Below are positions 16,651 to 25,695 of a stretch of 64,000 nt of DNA, piece by piece. The stretch lies in assembly GCA_016218805.1 (NCBI GenBank), contig JACRCW010000076.1, positions 1 through 64,000 of the forward strand, given 5' to 3'. The stretch is from Deltaproteobacteria bacterium (GTDB lineage Bacteria; Myxococcota; JACRCW01). Position numbers and translations under genes: made by a program. The notes beneath the pieces were generated by a model. The model did no database searches and was not told the origin of the DNA. It saw only the letters and a list, made by a program, of their open reading frames with translations. Numbering within the stretch: the stretch's first letter is position 1; each line of letters begins with the position of its first letter.

Positions 16651-16680
16651 GTGGGTGACGACGCGACGCGCGGACGCAGC

Positions 16681-16716
16681 GCTCGGCAGGAGCCTCGCCG
16701 GAGCCTCGCCCTCCCG
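16681..16716 (+). repeat. Dispersed hairpin repeat, copy 2
   Basis: This has the same core as copy 1 (GCTCGGCAGGAGCC), with an internal doubling of GAGCCTCGCC. It lies in the 136-bp gap between the convergent lipoprotein and YkgJ-like genes, where it may act as a bidirectional terminator or mRNA end structure. Confidence 0.85.
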
Positions 16717-16786
16717 ACGGGATTCCGTGGCTGACTCTCCGTGAGTTCACTCGGGCCCGGCGGGAGCCTCCTCCCAGGTGGTCCGC

Positions 16787-17374
16787 TCAGCCGCCGGACG
16801 CGTACGCCGCGTGCGTGAGCACGCGCTCCAGCGCCAGGCGCAGCGCGCGGTTGATCTGCACCGGCGGCCCGGACAGCGACGGGTCCACCTGGTCCAGCCG
16901 CCGGCGCCAGTCCGCAAACACCGGCATGGGCACCCGCCCGGCCGCCACGTCATCCTGCGCGCGCTCCATCACGTCACGCCGGTACTCACCCAGCCGCCAG
17001 CAGGCGGCCAGCTCAGGGTCACCGCGCTTGTCCCGCGTGCCCGCAAACCCGAACAGCCGGCACACGCCGGGCCGCACCGCGTAGATACTGCAACGGCCCG
17101 CGTCGCCGCCGTGGTGGTGGTGGAAGATGCACCACGCGTTCTCCGCGGCGCGCGCGCGCTCCAACGCGTGCTCCGCCTCACCCCGCGCCAGCAGGTCCAG
17201 CGCCAGCGGCGTCATTTCAGCCGGCGTGGCGGACACCGCGGGGTTCTGGCAGCAGGCACCGCATCCGTCCGGGCAGCGCAGGCCCGTGGCCGCCGCAAAG
17301 CGCGCGGTGGCGTCATCCATCTCCTGGAACACCGCAAGGATGCCGCGGCGCGTGCTGTGGAGGCGGTCAGCCAT
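16787..17374 (-). CDS. YkgJ-family metal-cluster protein (UPF0153-like)
   Basis: The 195-aa protein carries the YkgJ family Cys pattern: CPDGCGACCQNPAVSATPAE near residues 34-53 and CSIYAVRPGVCRLFGF further on. Members are thought to bind zinc or an Fe-S cluster through these cysteines; their role is not established. An additional HHHH run (IFHHHHGGD) precedes the second Cys block. ATG 17374 is used because the open frame upstream is low-complexity shadow. It is divergent from the EAL gene by 115 bp. Confidence 0.8.
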   Translation of the reverse strand: MADRLHSTRRGILAVFQEMDDATARFAAATGLRCPDGCGACCQNPAVSATPAEMTPLALDLLARGEAEHALERARAAENAWCIFHHHHGGDAGRCSIYAVRPGVCRLFGFAGTRDKRGDPELAACWRLGEYRRDVMERAQDDVAAGRVPMPVFADWRRRLDQVDPSLSGPPVQINRALRLALERVLTHAAYASGG

Positions 17375-17489
17375 GGCGGAACCGGGCGGGCTGTACCGGG
17401 GCGGTGGCGCGTCCGCCAGCTGCCGTGGTTGCGGGTTTGCTTGCGCCCAAGTTACTCCTGTTTCCGCTGTGGTTGACCCAGGAGCGCAG

Positions 17490-18779
17490 GTGACCACCCG
17501 TACTGACGACGACACGCGTTTGGAGGGCCGGCTGGCGCTGGCCATTGCCGGCGTCAAGCGTGTGCCCCGCTCCGCCGCGGTGCTGGCCATCCGCGTGCAC
17601 GCGCGCCGCGGTGGATCACCCATCTCCGGTGCGGACGTGGATGCGGTGCGCCTGCAGGCCATGTCCCGCCTGCACGCGGCGTTGGCGCCAACGGATGCGG
17701 TGCACGCGCGCGGCGGGCTGGAGTTCGTGGTGGTGTTGGAGCGGTTGGAGAAGGGGCCGTTCTTCGTTCACGTCGCGGATGAGCTGCTGCAGGTGCTGTC
17801 GCGTCCCTACCAGGGACTCAAGCAGCTGGACGCCGTGGCCAGCATTGGCATCAGCCTGTGCCCGGACGACGGGGACACGCCCGCGGCGCTGATCCGCGCG
17901 GCCACTGCGGCGGTGGAGGGTGCGGCGGGCGCGGGCGGGAACCTGTTCGGGTTCCAGTCCGCCACGTCCAACCAGGCGGCCATGCGGCGCCTGCAGGTGG
18001 AGCGGGGTCTGCGCGGTGCGTTGGAACGCGGTGAGTTCTCACTGCGCTACCAGCCGCAGGTGGACAACCGCAGCGGCACCGTCCTGGGCGCGGAGACGCT
18101 GTTGCGCTGGGAGACCACACTGCCCGGCGGGTGCGGGCCGGCGGAGTTTGTGCCGTTGCTGGAGGACAGCGGGCTGGTGGCCCCCGTTGGCGCGTGGGTG
18201 CTCCAGGAGGCGTGCCGGCAGGGCGCGGCCTGGCGCAAGCAAGGACATCCGCTGCGCTTGTCCGTGAACATCTCCGCCAAGCAGCTGGCCATCCCGGGCC
18301 TGGAGGACCAGGTGCACGCCGCGCTGCAGAACGCCGGCCTTCCCCCGTCACTGCTGGAAGTGGAACTGACGGAAAGCGTGATGGTGGAGGACGCCCACCA
18401 GGCGCGCGCGCGCCTGGAGAAGATGCGCAAGCTGGGCGTGCGCGTCGCCGTGGATGACTTTGGCACCGGGTACGCCTCACTCAGTTACATCCGGCATTTC
18501 CCCATGGACACGCTGAAGATTGACCGTCAGTTCATCAAGGGCCTGCCCATGGGCCATGAGAACGCGGCCATCAGCAGCGCCATCATCGCGTTGGCGCGGT
18601 CGCTGCGGCTGGAGGTGGTTGCTGAGGGCGTGGAGCAGGAGGCCGAAGAGGAGTTCCTGCGCTCCGTGGGCTGCCACGTCATCCAGGGCTACCGTTACTC
18701 CAAGCCGCTCACCGCGCCGGAACTGGAAGCCTGGCGGGCCGCCCGCCCCGCCGCTGCGCCGGCAGCCCGCAAGCGGTAA
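17490..18779 (+). CDS. Degenerate GGDEF plus EAL-domain c-di-GMP phosphodiesterase
   Basis: The 429-aa cytoplasmic protein has an N-terminal GGDEF-like domain (about 10-150) whose signature is GGLEF at 75-79 and so should not make c-di-GMP. It is followed by an EAL domain (about 170-415). The EAL motif reads AETLLRW, keeping the metal Glu. NISAKQL, ELTES, DDFGTGYASL, KIDRQFI and EGVE are all present, so phosphodiesterase activity is likely. There is no membrane segment or sensory domain. GTG 17490 follows GGAG by five bases. It connects with the PilZ protein at 42 kb as c-di-GMP turnover and receptor. Confidence 0.87.
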   Translation: MTTRTDDDTRLEGRLALAIAGVKRVPRSAAVLAIRVHARRGGSPISGADVDAVRLQAMSRLHAALAPTDAVHARGGLEFVVVLERLEKGPFFVHVADELLQVLSRPYQGLKQLDAVASIGISLCPDDGDTPAALIRAATAAVEGAAGAGGNLFGFQSATSNQAAMRRLQVERGLRGALERGEFSLRYQPQVDNRSGTVLGAETLLRWETTLPGGCGPAEFVPLLEDSGLVAPVGAWVLQEACRQGAAWRKQGHPLRLSVNISAKQLAIPGLEDQVHAALQNAGLPPSLLEVELTESVMVEDAHQARARLEKMRKLGVRVAVDDFGTGYASLSYIRHFPMDTLKIDRQFIKGLPMGHENAAISSAIIALARSLRLEVVAEGVEQEAEEEFLRSVGCHVIQGYRYSKPLTAPELEAWRAARPAAAPAARKR

Positions 18780-18831
18780 CCTTCCCGCGCCGCGGTGCAA
18801 CAGACAGCGTCGGGAACGGCAGGAGGACACC

Positions 18832-19776
18832 ATGGCTCGACGGCGGATGCTGGTGGTGATGAACCCGTCCGCGCATGACTGGGAGGCGCGGGACCGGTGG
18901 CCGCAGCTGGAACCGGTACTGGCGGCCACGGGTGAGCTCACACTGCTCAACACGGTGGCCGACAACGCCGAGACGGTGGCGTCCGTGGCGGAGAAGGTCC
19001 GCGCGGGGTTTGACCGCGTGGTTGCGATTGGGGGCGACGGCACCGTGCGCCTGGTGTGTTCCGGGATCCTGCGCGGTGCGCCGCAGAAGCCGCCGGAGCT
19101 GGCGGTCATTCCCTTTGGCACGGCCAACAACGTCTCCAAGAGCCTCAAGCTCCCGTTGGATGACCTGCGCGCCATGGCGCAGATTGCCGGGGGTGAACGG
19201 CTCACGGGGTTGGACGTGTGCTGGGCGGCCCTGGACTCCCCGTCCGGCAAGAGCGAGCACGTGTGGGTGAACTGTGTGGGCGTGGGCATGGATGCCGACG
19301 TGGTGGCGGCGCGCGGGCGGTACCGCGGACTGGGGAGTTACACGTCTTACGCGGCGGCCATGGCGGAGCGTGCGCTGGAGCAGCGCAGCCTGGATGTGGC
19401 GCTGACGCTGGACGGCGCGGCCACGCAACACCGCGTGTTCAACGCGGTGGTGACCAACGTGCCGCTGTACGCGGGCGCGCTGGCCATGCCCAACGCGCGG
19501 ATGGATGACGGAATCCTTGACGTGTACCTGTTTGGCCGCAACGAGTACGGCTCCAAGGTGCTCTCCTACTTCATCAAGCAGGCGGACATCCTGGACCTGG
19601 GCGTGTCTGGCCTGCTGGACGAGGTGACGCAGAACCAGCGCGAGTTCCACGGCCGCGAGGTGCGCATCCGCCTGGCGTACCCGCGCGCGGTGCAGGTGGA
19701 CGGCGACGCCGTGGGCGAGGCCAGCGACATGGTCCTGCGCGTGGTCCTGCAGTTGCGGACCGCGTGCGGCACCTGA
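18832..19776 (+). CDS. Diacylglycerol kinase-like lipid kinase
   Basis: The 314-aa protein has the DAGK catalytic fold: MNPSAHD at the nucleotide loop, GGDGTVR at about 65-71, PFGTANN, and a C-terminal domain with YAGALAMPNARMDDGILDV and VQVDGD. Relatives phosphorylate diacylglycerol, sphingosine-like or other lipids. AGGAGG lies directly before ATG 18832. The gene follows the EAL gene by 52 bp. Its stop is only four bases from the stop of the convergent radical SAM gene. Confidence 0.88.
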   Translation: MARRRMLVVMNPSAHDWEARDRWPQLEPVLAATGELTLLNTVADNAETVASVAEKVRAGFDRVVAIGGDGTVRLVCSGILRGAPQKPPELAVIPFGTANNVSKSLKLPLDDLRAMAQIAGGERLTGLDVCWAALDSPSGKSEHVWVNCVGVGMDADVVAARGRYRGLGSYTSYAAAMAERALEQRSLDVALTLDGAATQHRVFNAVVTNVPLYAGALAMPNARMDDGILDVYLFGRNEYGSKVLSYFIKQADILDLGVSGLLDEVTQNQREFHGREVRIRLAYPRAVQVDGDAVGEASDMVLRVVLQLRTACGT

Positions 19777-19780
19777 GGGA

Positions 19781-20680
19781 TCAATCCGCGGCGATGAACG
19801 CGTCGGGGGCGCCTTCGGTGGGCATCATCCCGCGCGCGATGGGGACGGTGCAGTTGCAGTAGTCATACAGGCACGGCCGCGGCCCAGCGTGCGGGTGAAA
19901 GGTGCCGTCCAGCAGGTTGCCCAGGGCTTCCGTGCGGCGGCGTCGCGCGGGGTAGCACCGGTAGGCGTTCCCCTGGTCATCCACGATGAAGTAACGCGCC
20001 CCCGCCCAGCACGGCCGTCCCTGGAATGAGGGCGCCACCATGCCGGTGCGGTTGTGCCCGCCCAGGCGCACCAGCTCACGCACCTGTTCCTGGCCGTACG
20101 CCACCACGCGCCCATCCTGCTTGTCCGGCTGGACCTTGAAGGGGATCCCCGCATCCTCAAAGCGCGCGCGCAGCGCGGGCAGGCGCGGCAGATTGGCCGC
20201 GGTGGCCACGCACGTGGCGCACACGGACGACGACGGGCCGATGCGGCCGGCCACGTGGCGCAGGCGTTCGATGAAGTGCGCGACCGTGCCGTGGCGGCCG
20301 GAGGGGTCCTCTTCGCGTACGTACTCCAAATGCAGGCTGGCACTCAGCACGCTGAGGCGCTCACCCGCGGCGTCCAGGAATGCATCCAGTTCGTTGCGCG
20401 GTGCGGAGAAGTTGGTCACCACACCAACGCGGAAACCGCGCGCGGCCAGCGCGCGCACCACGTCGAGAAACTGCGGGTGGATGAACGGTTCGCCGCCGCT
20501 GAGTTTTACTTCCCATGCACCGGGCAGTGCCACGAACGCATCAATGAACCGCGGCACATCCCGCGCCCACCGGCCGCGGTCATCCTTGAAGCGCTGCGTG
20601 CAGTAGCTGCAGCGGTAGTTGCACGTGGTGTTCATGTTCCAGCTGATGACACCCTCATCAGGAGGCGCGGTTGGCGTCAC
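19781..20680 (-). CDS. Radical SAM enzyme A (last gene of the cluster)
   Basis: The 299-aa protein has the radical SAM core CNYRCSYC (C20, C24, C27), KLSGGEPFIHP for SAM binding, and VGVVTNFSAP. The C-terminus has a second Cys set: GRPCWAGARY, a Cys about 20 residues later, then PCLYDYCNCTVPIARGM, suggesting an auxiliary Fe-S cluster but not a canonical SPASM domain. The same C-terminal pattern appears in the neighbouring frameshifted enzyme B, so A and B are probably tandem paralogues. GTG start overlaps the stop of B (GTGA). The substrate is unknown. Confidence 0.85.
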   Translation of the reverse strand: MTPTAPPDEGVISWNMNTTCNYRCSYCTQRFKDDRGRWARDVPRFIDAFVALPGAWEVKLSGGEPFIHPQFLDVVRALAARGFRVGVVTNFSAPRNELDAFLDAAGERLSVLSASLHLEYVREEDPSGRHGTVAHFIERLRHVAGRIGPSSSVCATCVATAANLPRLPALRARFEDAGIPFKVQPDKQDGRVVAYGQEQVRELVRLGGHNRTGMVAPSFQGRPCWAGARYFIVDDQGNAYRCYPARRRRTEALGNLLDGTFHPHAGPRPCLYDYCNCTVPIARGMMPTEGAPDAFIAAD

Positions 20681-21616
20681 GCGTCCTCCACCGCGGCGGT
20701 GCCGCGCATGGGCACGCCCTCAATCATCCCGCGGTTGGCCGGCACGGCGCACGGACAGATGGTGTAATGGCACCGGCTGGGGCCGCCGCGCAGTTGCACG
20801 CCGCTGTTGACGTCACCGAGGAGGCCTTCCCCCACGCGCTTGGCGGAGCGGCAGGACCACGCGGTGCCGTCCTGCATCAGCACCAGGTAACGCGCACCGG
20901 TCCAGCAGCGCCGTCCGGTGTACGCCGGTGCAAGGTTGGCCGCGCGCCGTGCCTCCGCCAGTGCAAGGTCACCCACGATGTCACGGACGCGGTCCACCTG
21001 GGCGGGCGTGTACGCGTGCACACCGCCCTTGACCTTCATGAGCTGCGGGAAGAACGCAAAGCCGGCCGCGCGCGCAATCCCGCGCCGCCCGCACCTCATC
21101 CAGCCGGTCCGGGACCAGCACGCAGTTCACCACCACGCGCGCATCATCCGCGAGCAGCGGCCGCAGCGACGTCAACTTGGTGATGAAGGTCTCCGGCGCG
21201 GTGAACTCAAGATGCAGGCTGGCGGAGAGGACGGACAGCCGGCCGTGCGTAAGTTCTGCAAAGCGGCCCAGCACGGGCAGCGGGGCGGACAGGTTGGTCA
21301 GCGTGGACACGCGGTGCCGCGTGCGCATCAGCGCGGGAACAATGCGCTTCATGAAGCCGCGGAACGCGAACGGCTCGCCGCCGGTGGTCTTGATCTCCCA
21401 CGTCCCCGGAAGTGACCCGAGAAACGCGAGCATCCGGTCCAGGTGCTCGTCCGTGGGATGGCCCTGCCGGTGCTCCCGGGATTGAATGCAGTAGGAGCAG
21501 TGGTAGTTGCAGACGCCGCACACCTGCCATTCCACCGTGGGGACGTGTGGCCAGGGCGGTGCCGCGGGTCCGTCCTCCACGGGTGGCTCCGGCGCAAGGC
21601 TCAGCCGCACGCTCAT
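20677..21616 (-). pseudogene. Radical SAM enzyme B, interrupted by a single-base frameshift
   Basis: Two overlapping frames together encode one enzyme. From ATG 21616, the first frame gives the radical SAM half (CNYHCSYC at C36/C40/C43, TTGGEPFAFRGF, VNCVLVPDRLDEVRAAR) and then turns to nonsense. The frame ending at 20677 continues with ARAAGFAFFPQLMKVKG through GRRCWTGARY to CHYTICPCAVPANRGM. The switch lies near 21075-21085. Removing one base of the CCC (GGG on the coding strand) at 21079-21081 restores a single frame of about 312 residues. It could be an assembly error, a true mutation or a programmed shift. It overlaps genes on both sides by four bases. Confidence 0.8.
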
Positions 21617-22725
21617 GCGATCACCCGCAGCGGGTGGGGTGGCGGTGCTTCCGCGCCGCGACCGGTGGCGCGGCGCCAGGCGTCCTCACCGAACAACGCG
21701 CGGAACCGCTCCGACAGCTTCACGTTCTGGTTCAACTTGCCACATTGCCGGCAGCTGTCGGCGTATTCGCCCCGCAACAGGCGCAGGCGCCAGGACTGCC
21801 ACGCCGGGCCGCCCCACAGACCACTGAAGCGCACGCCATCACCAAGCTTCCCGACGACGATCTCCGTGTTGCAGCAGTACAGAACCGTCCCATCCACGGC
21901 GACGCGCGCATAGTGCGGTCCCAGGAAGCAACCGACCTCCTCAATGGGCGCGGTGTGCTCGCCCCCGGTGCGCAGCTGCATCTCCAGCACGTCCAGGTTG
22001 GTGGGGACTCCCAGGGCGCGCGAACGATTCTGCGCGGCATGAAGGCCGTCACCGAGGAGGCGCGCGCGCTGTTCATGAGTGATCAGCGCGGCCTCCGTCC
22101 CGTGGGACAGGCTGGCCAGCTTGAAGTTCACCTGCGCGGCGTGGAACCGGTCCGCGAACTCCACCATTTCGGCGAGCTCGTGCGCGTTGCACGCGGCGAT
22201 GACCTGCACGTGCTTGAAGCGGCGCCCCGCGTCACGGAAGCGGTGGAGCATGGCGTGCAGGCGGTGCCAGTGCGCGGGACCGAACGACGGGTGGAACGCG
22301 AGATACGCGTCCTGCGACGCGCCGTGCACGCCGATGAGGAGCTGGTCCACGCCCAACTGGAGAATGCGGTCCGCATCCGCCGCAACGAGGTTGGTGATGA
22401 CGGTGAGGTGCAGCCCGCGCCGTTTCACATCGGCGAGGATGTCGTAGACCGCGGGGTGCGTGAACGGTTCCCCCATGCCGGAGACGATCACGGACTCAAG
22501 TCCGCCCAGGGCCTGGATGTCGTCCAGGAGAGTGTGCAGCTGCGCCGGTTCCGCGCGCTGGCGCTTCCACGCGACCGGCCGCGCTTTGCGCAGCAACGGG
22601 CTGTGGTCCCAGCAGGTGATGCAGTCGGTGTTGCACGCGTTGGTGATGTCCAGGTGGACGGTCTGTGGGCCCAGGGTGAGGACCCCATCCGTCACCGCAC
22701 GCAAGCGCCGCCTGGCGGGCGTCAC
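21613..22725 (-). CDS. Radical SAM enzyme C with SPASM-like C-terminus
   Basis: In this 370-aa protein, CNTDCITC (C31, C35, C38) starts the radical SAM domain, followed by VSGMGEPFTHP and TVITNLV. C-terminal cysteines (VGCFLGPHYARVAVDG, LYCCN, ADSCRQCGK) fit a SPASM or twitch auxiliary cluster. SPASM enzymes usually modify peptides or proteins, but some act on sugars or small molecules. GTG start overlaps the glycosyltransferase stop (GTGA), and its own stop overlaps enzyme B (ATGA), so all are translationally coupled. Confidence 0.86.
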   Translation of the reverse strand: MTPARRRLRAVTDGVLTLGPQTVHLDITNACNTDCITCWDHSPLLRKARPVAWKRQRAEPAQLHTLLDDIQALGGLESVIVSGMGEPFTHPAVYDILADVKRRGLHLTVITNLVAADADRILQLGVDQLLIGVHGASQDAYLAFHPSFGPAHWHRLHAMLHRFRDAGRRFKHVQVIAACNAHELAEMVEFADRFHAAQVNFKLASLSHGTEAALITHEQRARLLGDGLHAAQNRSRALGVPTNLDVLEMQLRTGGEHTAPIEEVGCFLGPHYARVAVDGTVLYCCNTEIVVGKLGDGVRFSGLWGGPAWQSWRLRLLRGEYADSCRQCGKLNQNVKLSERFRALFGEDAWRRATGRGAEAPPPHPLRVIA

Positions 22726-24392
22726 GCGCGGGCCTCGGAGCGCAGCCGTTCACGCAGGCGCGCGGCAAGCGCGGCGTTGCCGAGCTCACCGTCCGTCTGC
22801 GTGTCCGTTGCCAGGCGCGCCAGTCCCGCCAGGTCCACGCCGGCTGCCGCGGCCTGGTCCGCCACGGACATGAGCAGGTCTGCAAACGCGCGCGGGGACA
22901 GCTCACGCTCCGTTCCGAACGCGCGTACCAGCGCGGCGAGGCCGGTCCATTGCCCCGTTGTTGCGCGGTGATGCAGCAGGAGGCACAGCGCATCCGCCAC
23001 GGCCGCGGTGGTGGTCCCCTGCGAGCGCATGCGCCGGCCGAGGGCCTGGGCGACGCGTGTCACCGCGGGCGTGGGGGCACCCGCGCGCGCGGCGGAGTCC
23101 ATCAGCGTGCGCGTCATGCTGAGCGCCGGTGCCGCGCGGTCCACCGCGTCCTCGTCCGGGTGGAGCGCCACCCACAGGTCCACGGCTTCCGCCAGGGAAA
23201 CGCCGCGCGTCCCCAGCTCGCCCAGGAACTCGTCGGTGAGGGCGCCGTGCACGCCGCGCACCAGCGACGGCGGCAACACCAGGGACAGCACCTCAGCGGC
23301 CGCATCGCGCGCGTGATTGGTGAACACTTCCGGGGCCGCTTCCCGCAAGCGCGCAAGGCTGACGGGATCCAGCAACTGCTCCACCCCGCGGCGCACGGAC
23401 GCCGCGTCCCGCGCCTGCGCCGTCAGCGCCGCGCCGCGTTCAACCCACGACGACACGCGCGCCTGCTGATCATCCGCGACCTTTTCCTGCGGAATGAACA
23501 GCGCCGGTACGCCCGCCAACGCGAGTTCGTGGAGCGTGTTGAAGCCGGCGGCGGACACCGCGGCATCCACGCCGGAAAGGTGCGGACCCAGGCCGGGCGC
23601 GGTCCAGAAGGTGACCCGCGGGCCGTGGCGCGCGGGCCCGCGGTGCAACGGGCCAGCGGCGACAACAGCGTGCACGTCCGGGCGCTCGGCAACGAGTTCC
23701 AGCACCGCGTCGACGACGGCATCGACCCCCGGATCACCGCCACCCCCGGCGGACACCAGCAGGCACGTCGCGCCGGTGGGAACACCCAGGCGGCGGCGCG
23801 CCTCGTCACGCGGCAACAGCTCAAAGCGCTCCGTCAGCATGACGGGACCCACGTGCCTCACGCGCGCGTCATCCAGACCGAGCGCATCCGCCACGTCAAC
23901 GGAGCCCATGCCCGGCGGATCCTCCGGGACAATGACGCGATCATAGAGCTGCGCCATGGCGCGGAAGGACGCCCGCTGCGCGAACTCCTCCTTCACCGGC
24001 CGCAGCACCAGCGCCTTGTGCCGGCACAGGTCCAACACGCCCAGCAACTCCTGGAAACTCCCGTTGGGAAACGTATCCACCAGGAGGATGTCCGGGCGCA
24101 GCAGCCCTACCGAATGCCACACCCACTGCTTGGCGAGCCCCAGGTACGCCGGCTTGGGAATGCCTGCCTCGTCGACGATGGACTTGCTGGGCAGCTTGAA
24201 TCCCGCGAAGCCCTCATGGAACAGCAGCGTGTCCGCTTCAGACGTGGTGAGAAACCACTGCTGCGTGCGGATGCCCGCCAGCACGGAGTAGCGCCGGATC
24301 CAGCGGTTGATGGCCACCATGCGGGACAGGTGACCCAGGCCGCTCCCGTTGACGGCGTAGGACACAATGGACAGGTGCCGCGGCGCCTCCAC
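22722..24392 (-). CDS. GT-B glycosyltransferase-like protein with C-terminal helical extension
   Basis: The 556-aa protein has an N-terminal Rossmann half beginning SIVSYAVNGSGLGHLSRMVAINRW, with the Gly-rich acceptor-site loop of MurG/COG4671-type enzymes. The C-terminal nucleotide-sugar half contains SAAGFNTLHELALAGVPALFIPQEKVADDQQARV. After about residue 390 comes an Ala/Leu-rich helical extension of about 165 residues with no recognised match. It probably transfers a sugar to a product or protein handled by the radical SAM enzymes encoded immediately downstream. The start lies seven bases after the upstream gene. Confidence 0.8.
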   Translation of the reverse strand: MEAPRHLSIVSYAVNGSGLGHLSRMVAINRWIRRYSVLAGIRTQQWFLTTSEADTLLFHEGFAGFKLPSKSIVDEAGIPKPAYLGLAKQWVWHSVGLLRPDILLVDTFPNGSFQELLGVLDLCRHKALVLRPVKEEFAQRASFRAMAQLYDRVIVPEDPPGMGSVDVADALGLDDARVRHVGPVMLTERFELLPRDEARRRLGVPTGATCLLVSAGGGGDPGVDAVVDAVLELVAERPDVHAVVAAGPLHRGPARHGPRVTFWTAPGLGPHLSGVDAAVSAAGFNTLHELALAGVPALFIPQEKVADDQQARVSSWVERGAALTAQARDAASVRRGVEQLLDPVSLARLREAAPEVFTNHARDAAAEVLSLVLPPSLVRGVHGALTDEFLGELGTRGVSLAEAVDLWVALHPDEDAVDRAAPALSMTRTLMDSAARAGAPTPAVTRVAQALGRRMRSQGTTTAAVADALCLLLHHRATTGQWTGLAALVRAFGTERELSPRAFADLLMSVADQAAAAGVDLAGLARLATDTQTDGELGNAALAARLRERLRSEARA

Positions 24393-24399
24393 GGTTTCC

Positions 24400-25695
24400 T
24401 CAGCTCGCGTCGCGGAAGTCGGAGGCCGCGGTGCGGTCCGACGCCACCGCGGAGATCGCGTCGTCGTGGTGGGAGTGGATGTCGTGGTGGTGAGACCAGC
24501 CGGGGTGGTGCGAATGCCAGTGGTTCACCTCCGGAATGAAGTTCCCGTCCAGGTGGCCGTCCGTCATGTAGTCCCACCACAAGAAGTCACCGATGGGATT
24601 CCAACGGTGGTAGTCGTTGTAGACGACGATCTGGCGGTAGGTGCCGTCGTAACGGTCCCAGCGCTTGTTCCAGTTCTGCGAGCGGTCGCGGAAGCGGCGT
24701 TGGTAGTCCTCATCGGAGAAGCGGCGGCCCTGGTTCTTGGGGAGCACCAGCTTCTGCATGTCCCGCAGGTTCTTGGCCCGCATCTGCTCCATGGCTGCGC
24801 GCGGCTTCACCACCATCTCCTGGTGCACGCCCTCCAGGTAGCGCGTCTTGGCATCCACACCGCTGATGCGCTTGCTGGCCAGCTGCAGGTCGGGCGTGGG
24901 ACACAGCTTGAAACGCTCCGTTTCGTCCAGCGGCTGCAGGTGCTCACGCACGCGTGCACGGACGAGCCCCAGGTGTTTCTGGGGGAGTGCGGCCAGGGCG
25001 GCATCAGCCTGTTGACGCGCGTTGACCAGGTCCGTGATGCGTTTCTGCACGGCCATCAGGTCCGCCTCCTGCTTGCGCAGCGAATCGTAGTTGGCGCGGT
25101 CTTCGCGGTACCGGCGCAGCAGCGCGGCGAAGTCGGTGGCCTGGAAGCGGGGCCCCTCGGTCTCCACGATCTCGTCCGCACGTTTCCAGTGGCGGTAATA
25201 CGACAGGTTCCACCAGCCGTTCTTGTACGCGGGCGTGCCGTACCCGGTGGCCACCAGTTCCTTGAACCCGTTCTCCGACTCCAGCGCGCCCACTGCGTCG
25301 CGCAGCGGGGCGATGTACTCGCGGTGCTCCTCCAGCTTGAGACGCAACTCGGTGGCCTTGCGGTCGCGCTGCTGGAACAGCGGGTCCGCGTCAATGCGCG
25401 CCACCGCCGCCTGCAGCTCCGCGCGCTCGGCGTTCATGGCGTTGGCCACCACGTCGGTGCGGATGGTCGGCAGGCCCAATGCGTGCGCCGCGCCGTCCAG
25501 GGCGGCGGGATCCAGGCCGGGCACCATCAGCTCGGAGAGGTGGCGCCACGCTGCGTCCAACTCGCCGCGCAGCGCGGTCACACTCTCCTGGTGCGTCTTC
25601 TCCGCGGCGGCCATGCGCTGCAGTTCCTGGTCCACCTGCGCGTTCTGCTGCGCGGCGGCACGGACCACGTCGCGCGCGGTGTATTCGCGTGTCAT
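24400..25695 (-). CDS. Coiled-coil protein with His-rich C-terminal tail, unknown function
   Basis: This 431-aa protein matches no family I recognise. The N-terminal 110 residues and about 180-300 are charged, heptad-like helices (coiled coil). A central aromatic patch reads KNGWWNLSYYRHWKR. The C-terminal 80 residues are rich in Trp, Tyr, His and Asp: WNPIGDFLWWDYMTDGH, then NHWHSHHPGWSHHHD and IHSHHDD. The tail is a plausible metal-binding segment or modification target. No signal peptide is present. ATGA overlap with the preceding 113-aa gene and seven bases to the glycosyltransferase place it firmly in the cluster. Confidence 0.7.
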   Translation of the reverse strand: MTREYTARDVVRAAAQQNAQVDQELQRMAAAEKTHQESVTALRGELDAAWRHLSELMVPGLDPAALDGAAHALGLPTIRTDVVANAMNAERAELQAAVARIDADPLFQQRDRKATELRLKLEEHREYIAPLRDAVGALESENGFKELVATGYGTPAYKNGWWNLSYYRHWKRADEIVETEGPRFQATDFAALLRRYREDRANYDSLRKQEADLMAVQKRITDLVNARQQADAALAALPQKHLGLVRARVREHLQPLDETERFKLCPTPDLQLASKRISGVDAKTRYLEGVHQEMVVKPRAAMEQMRAKNLRDMQKLVLPKNQGRRFSDEDYQRRFRDRSQNWNKRWDRYDGTYRQIVVYNDYHRWNPIGDFLWWDYMTDGHLDGNFIPEVNHWHSHHPGWSHHHDIHSHHDDAISAVASDRTAASDFRDAS

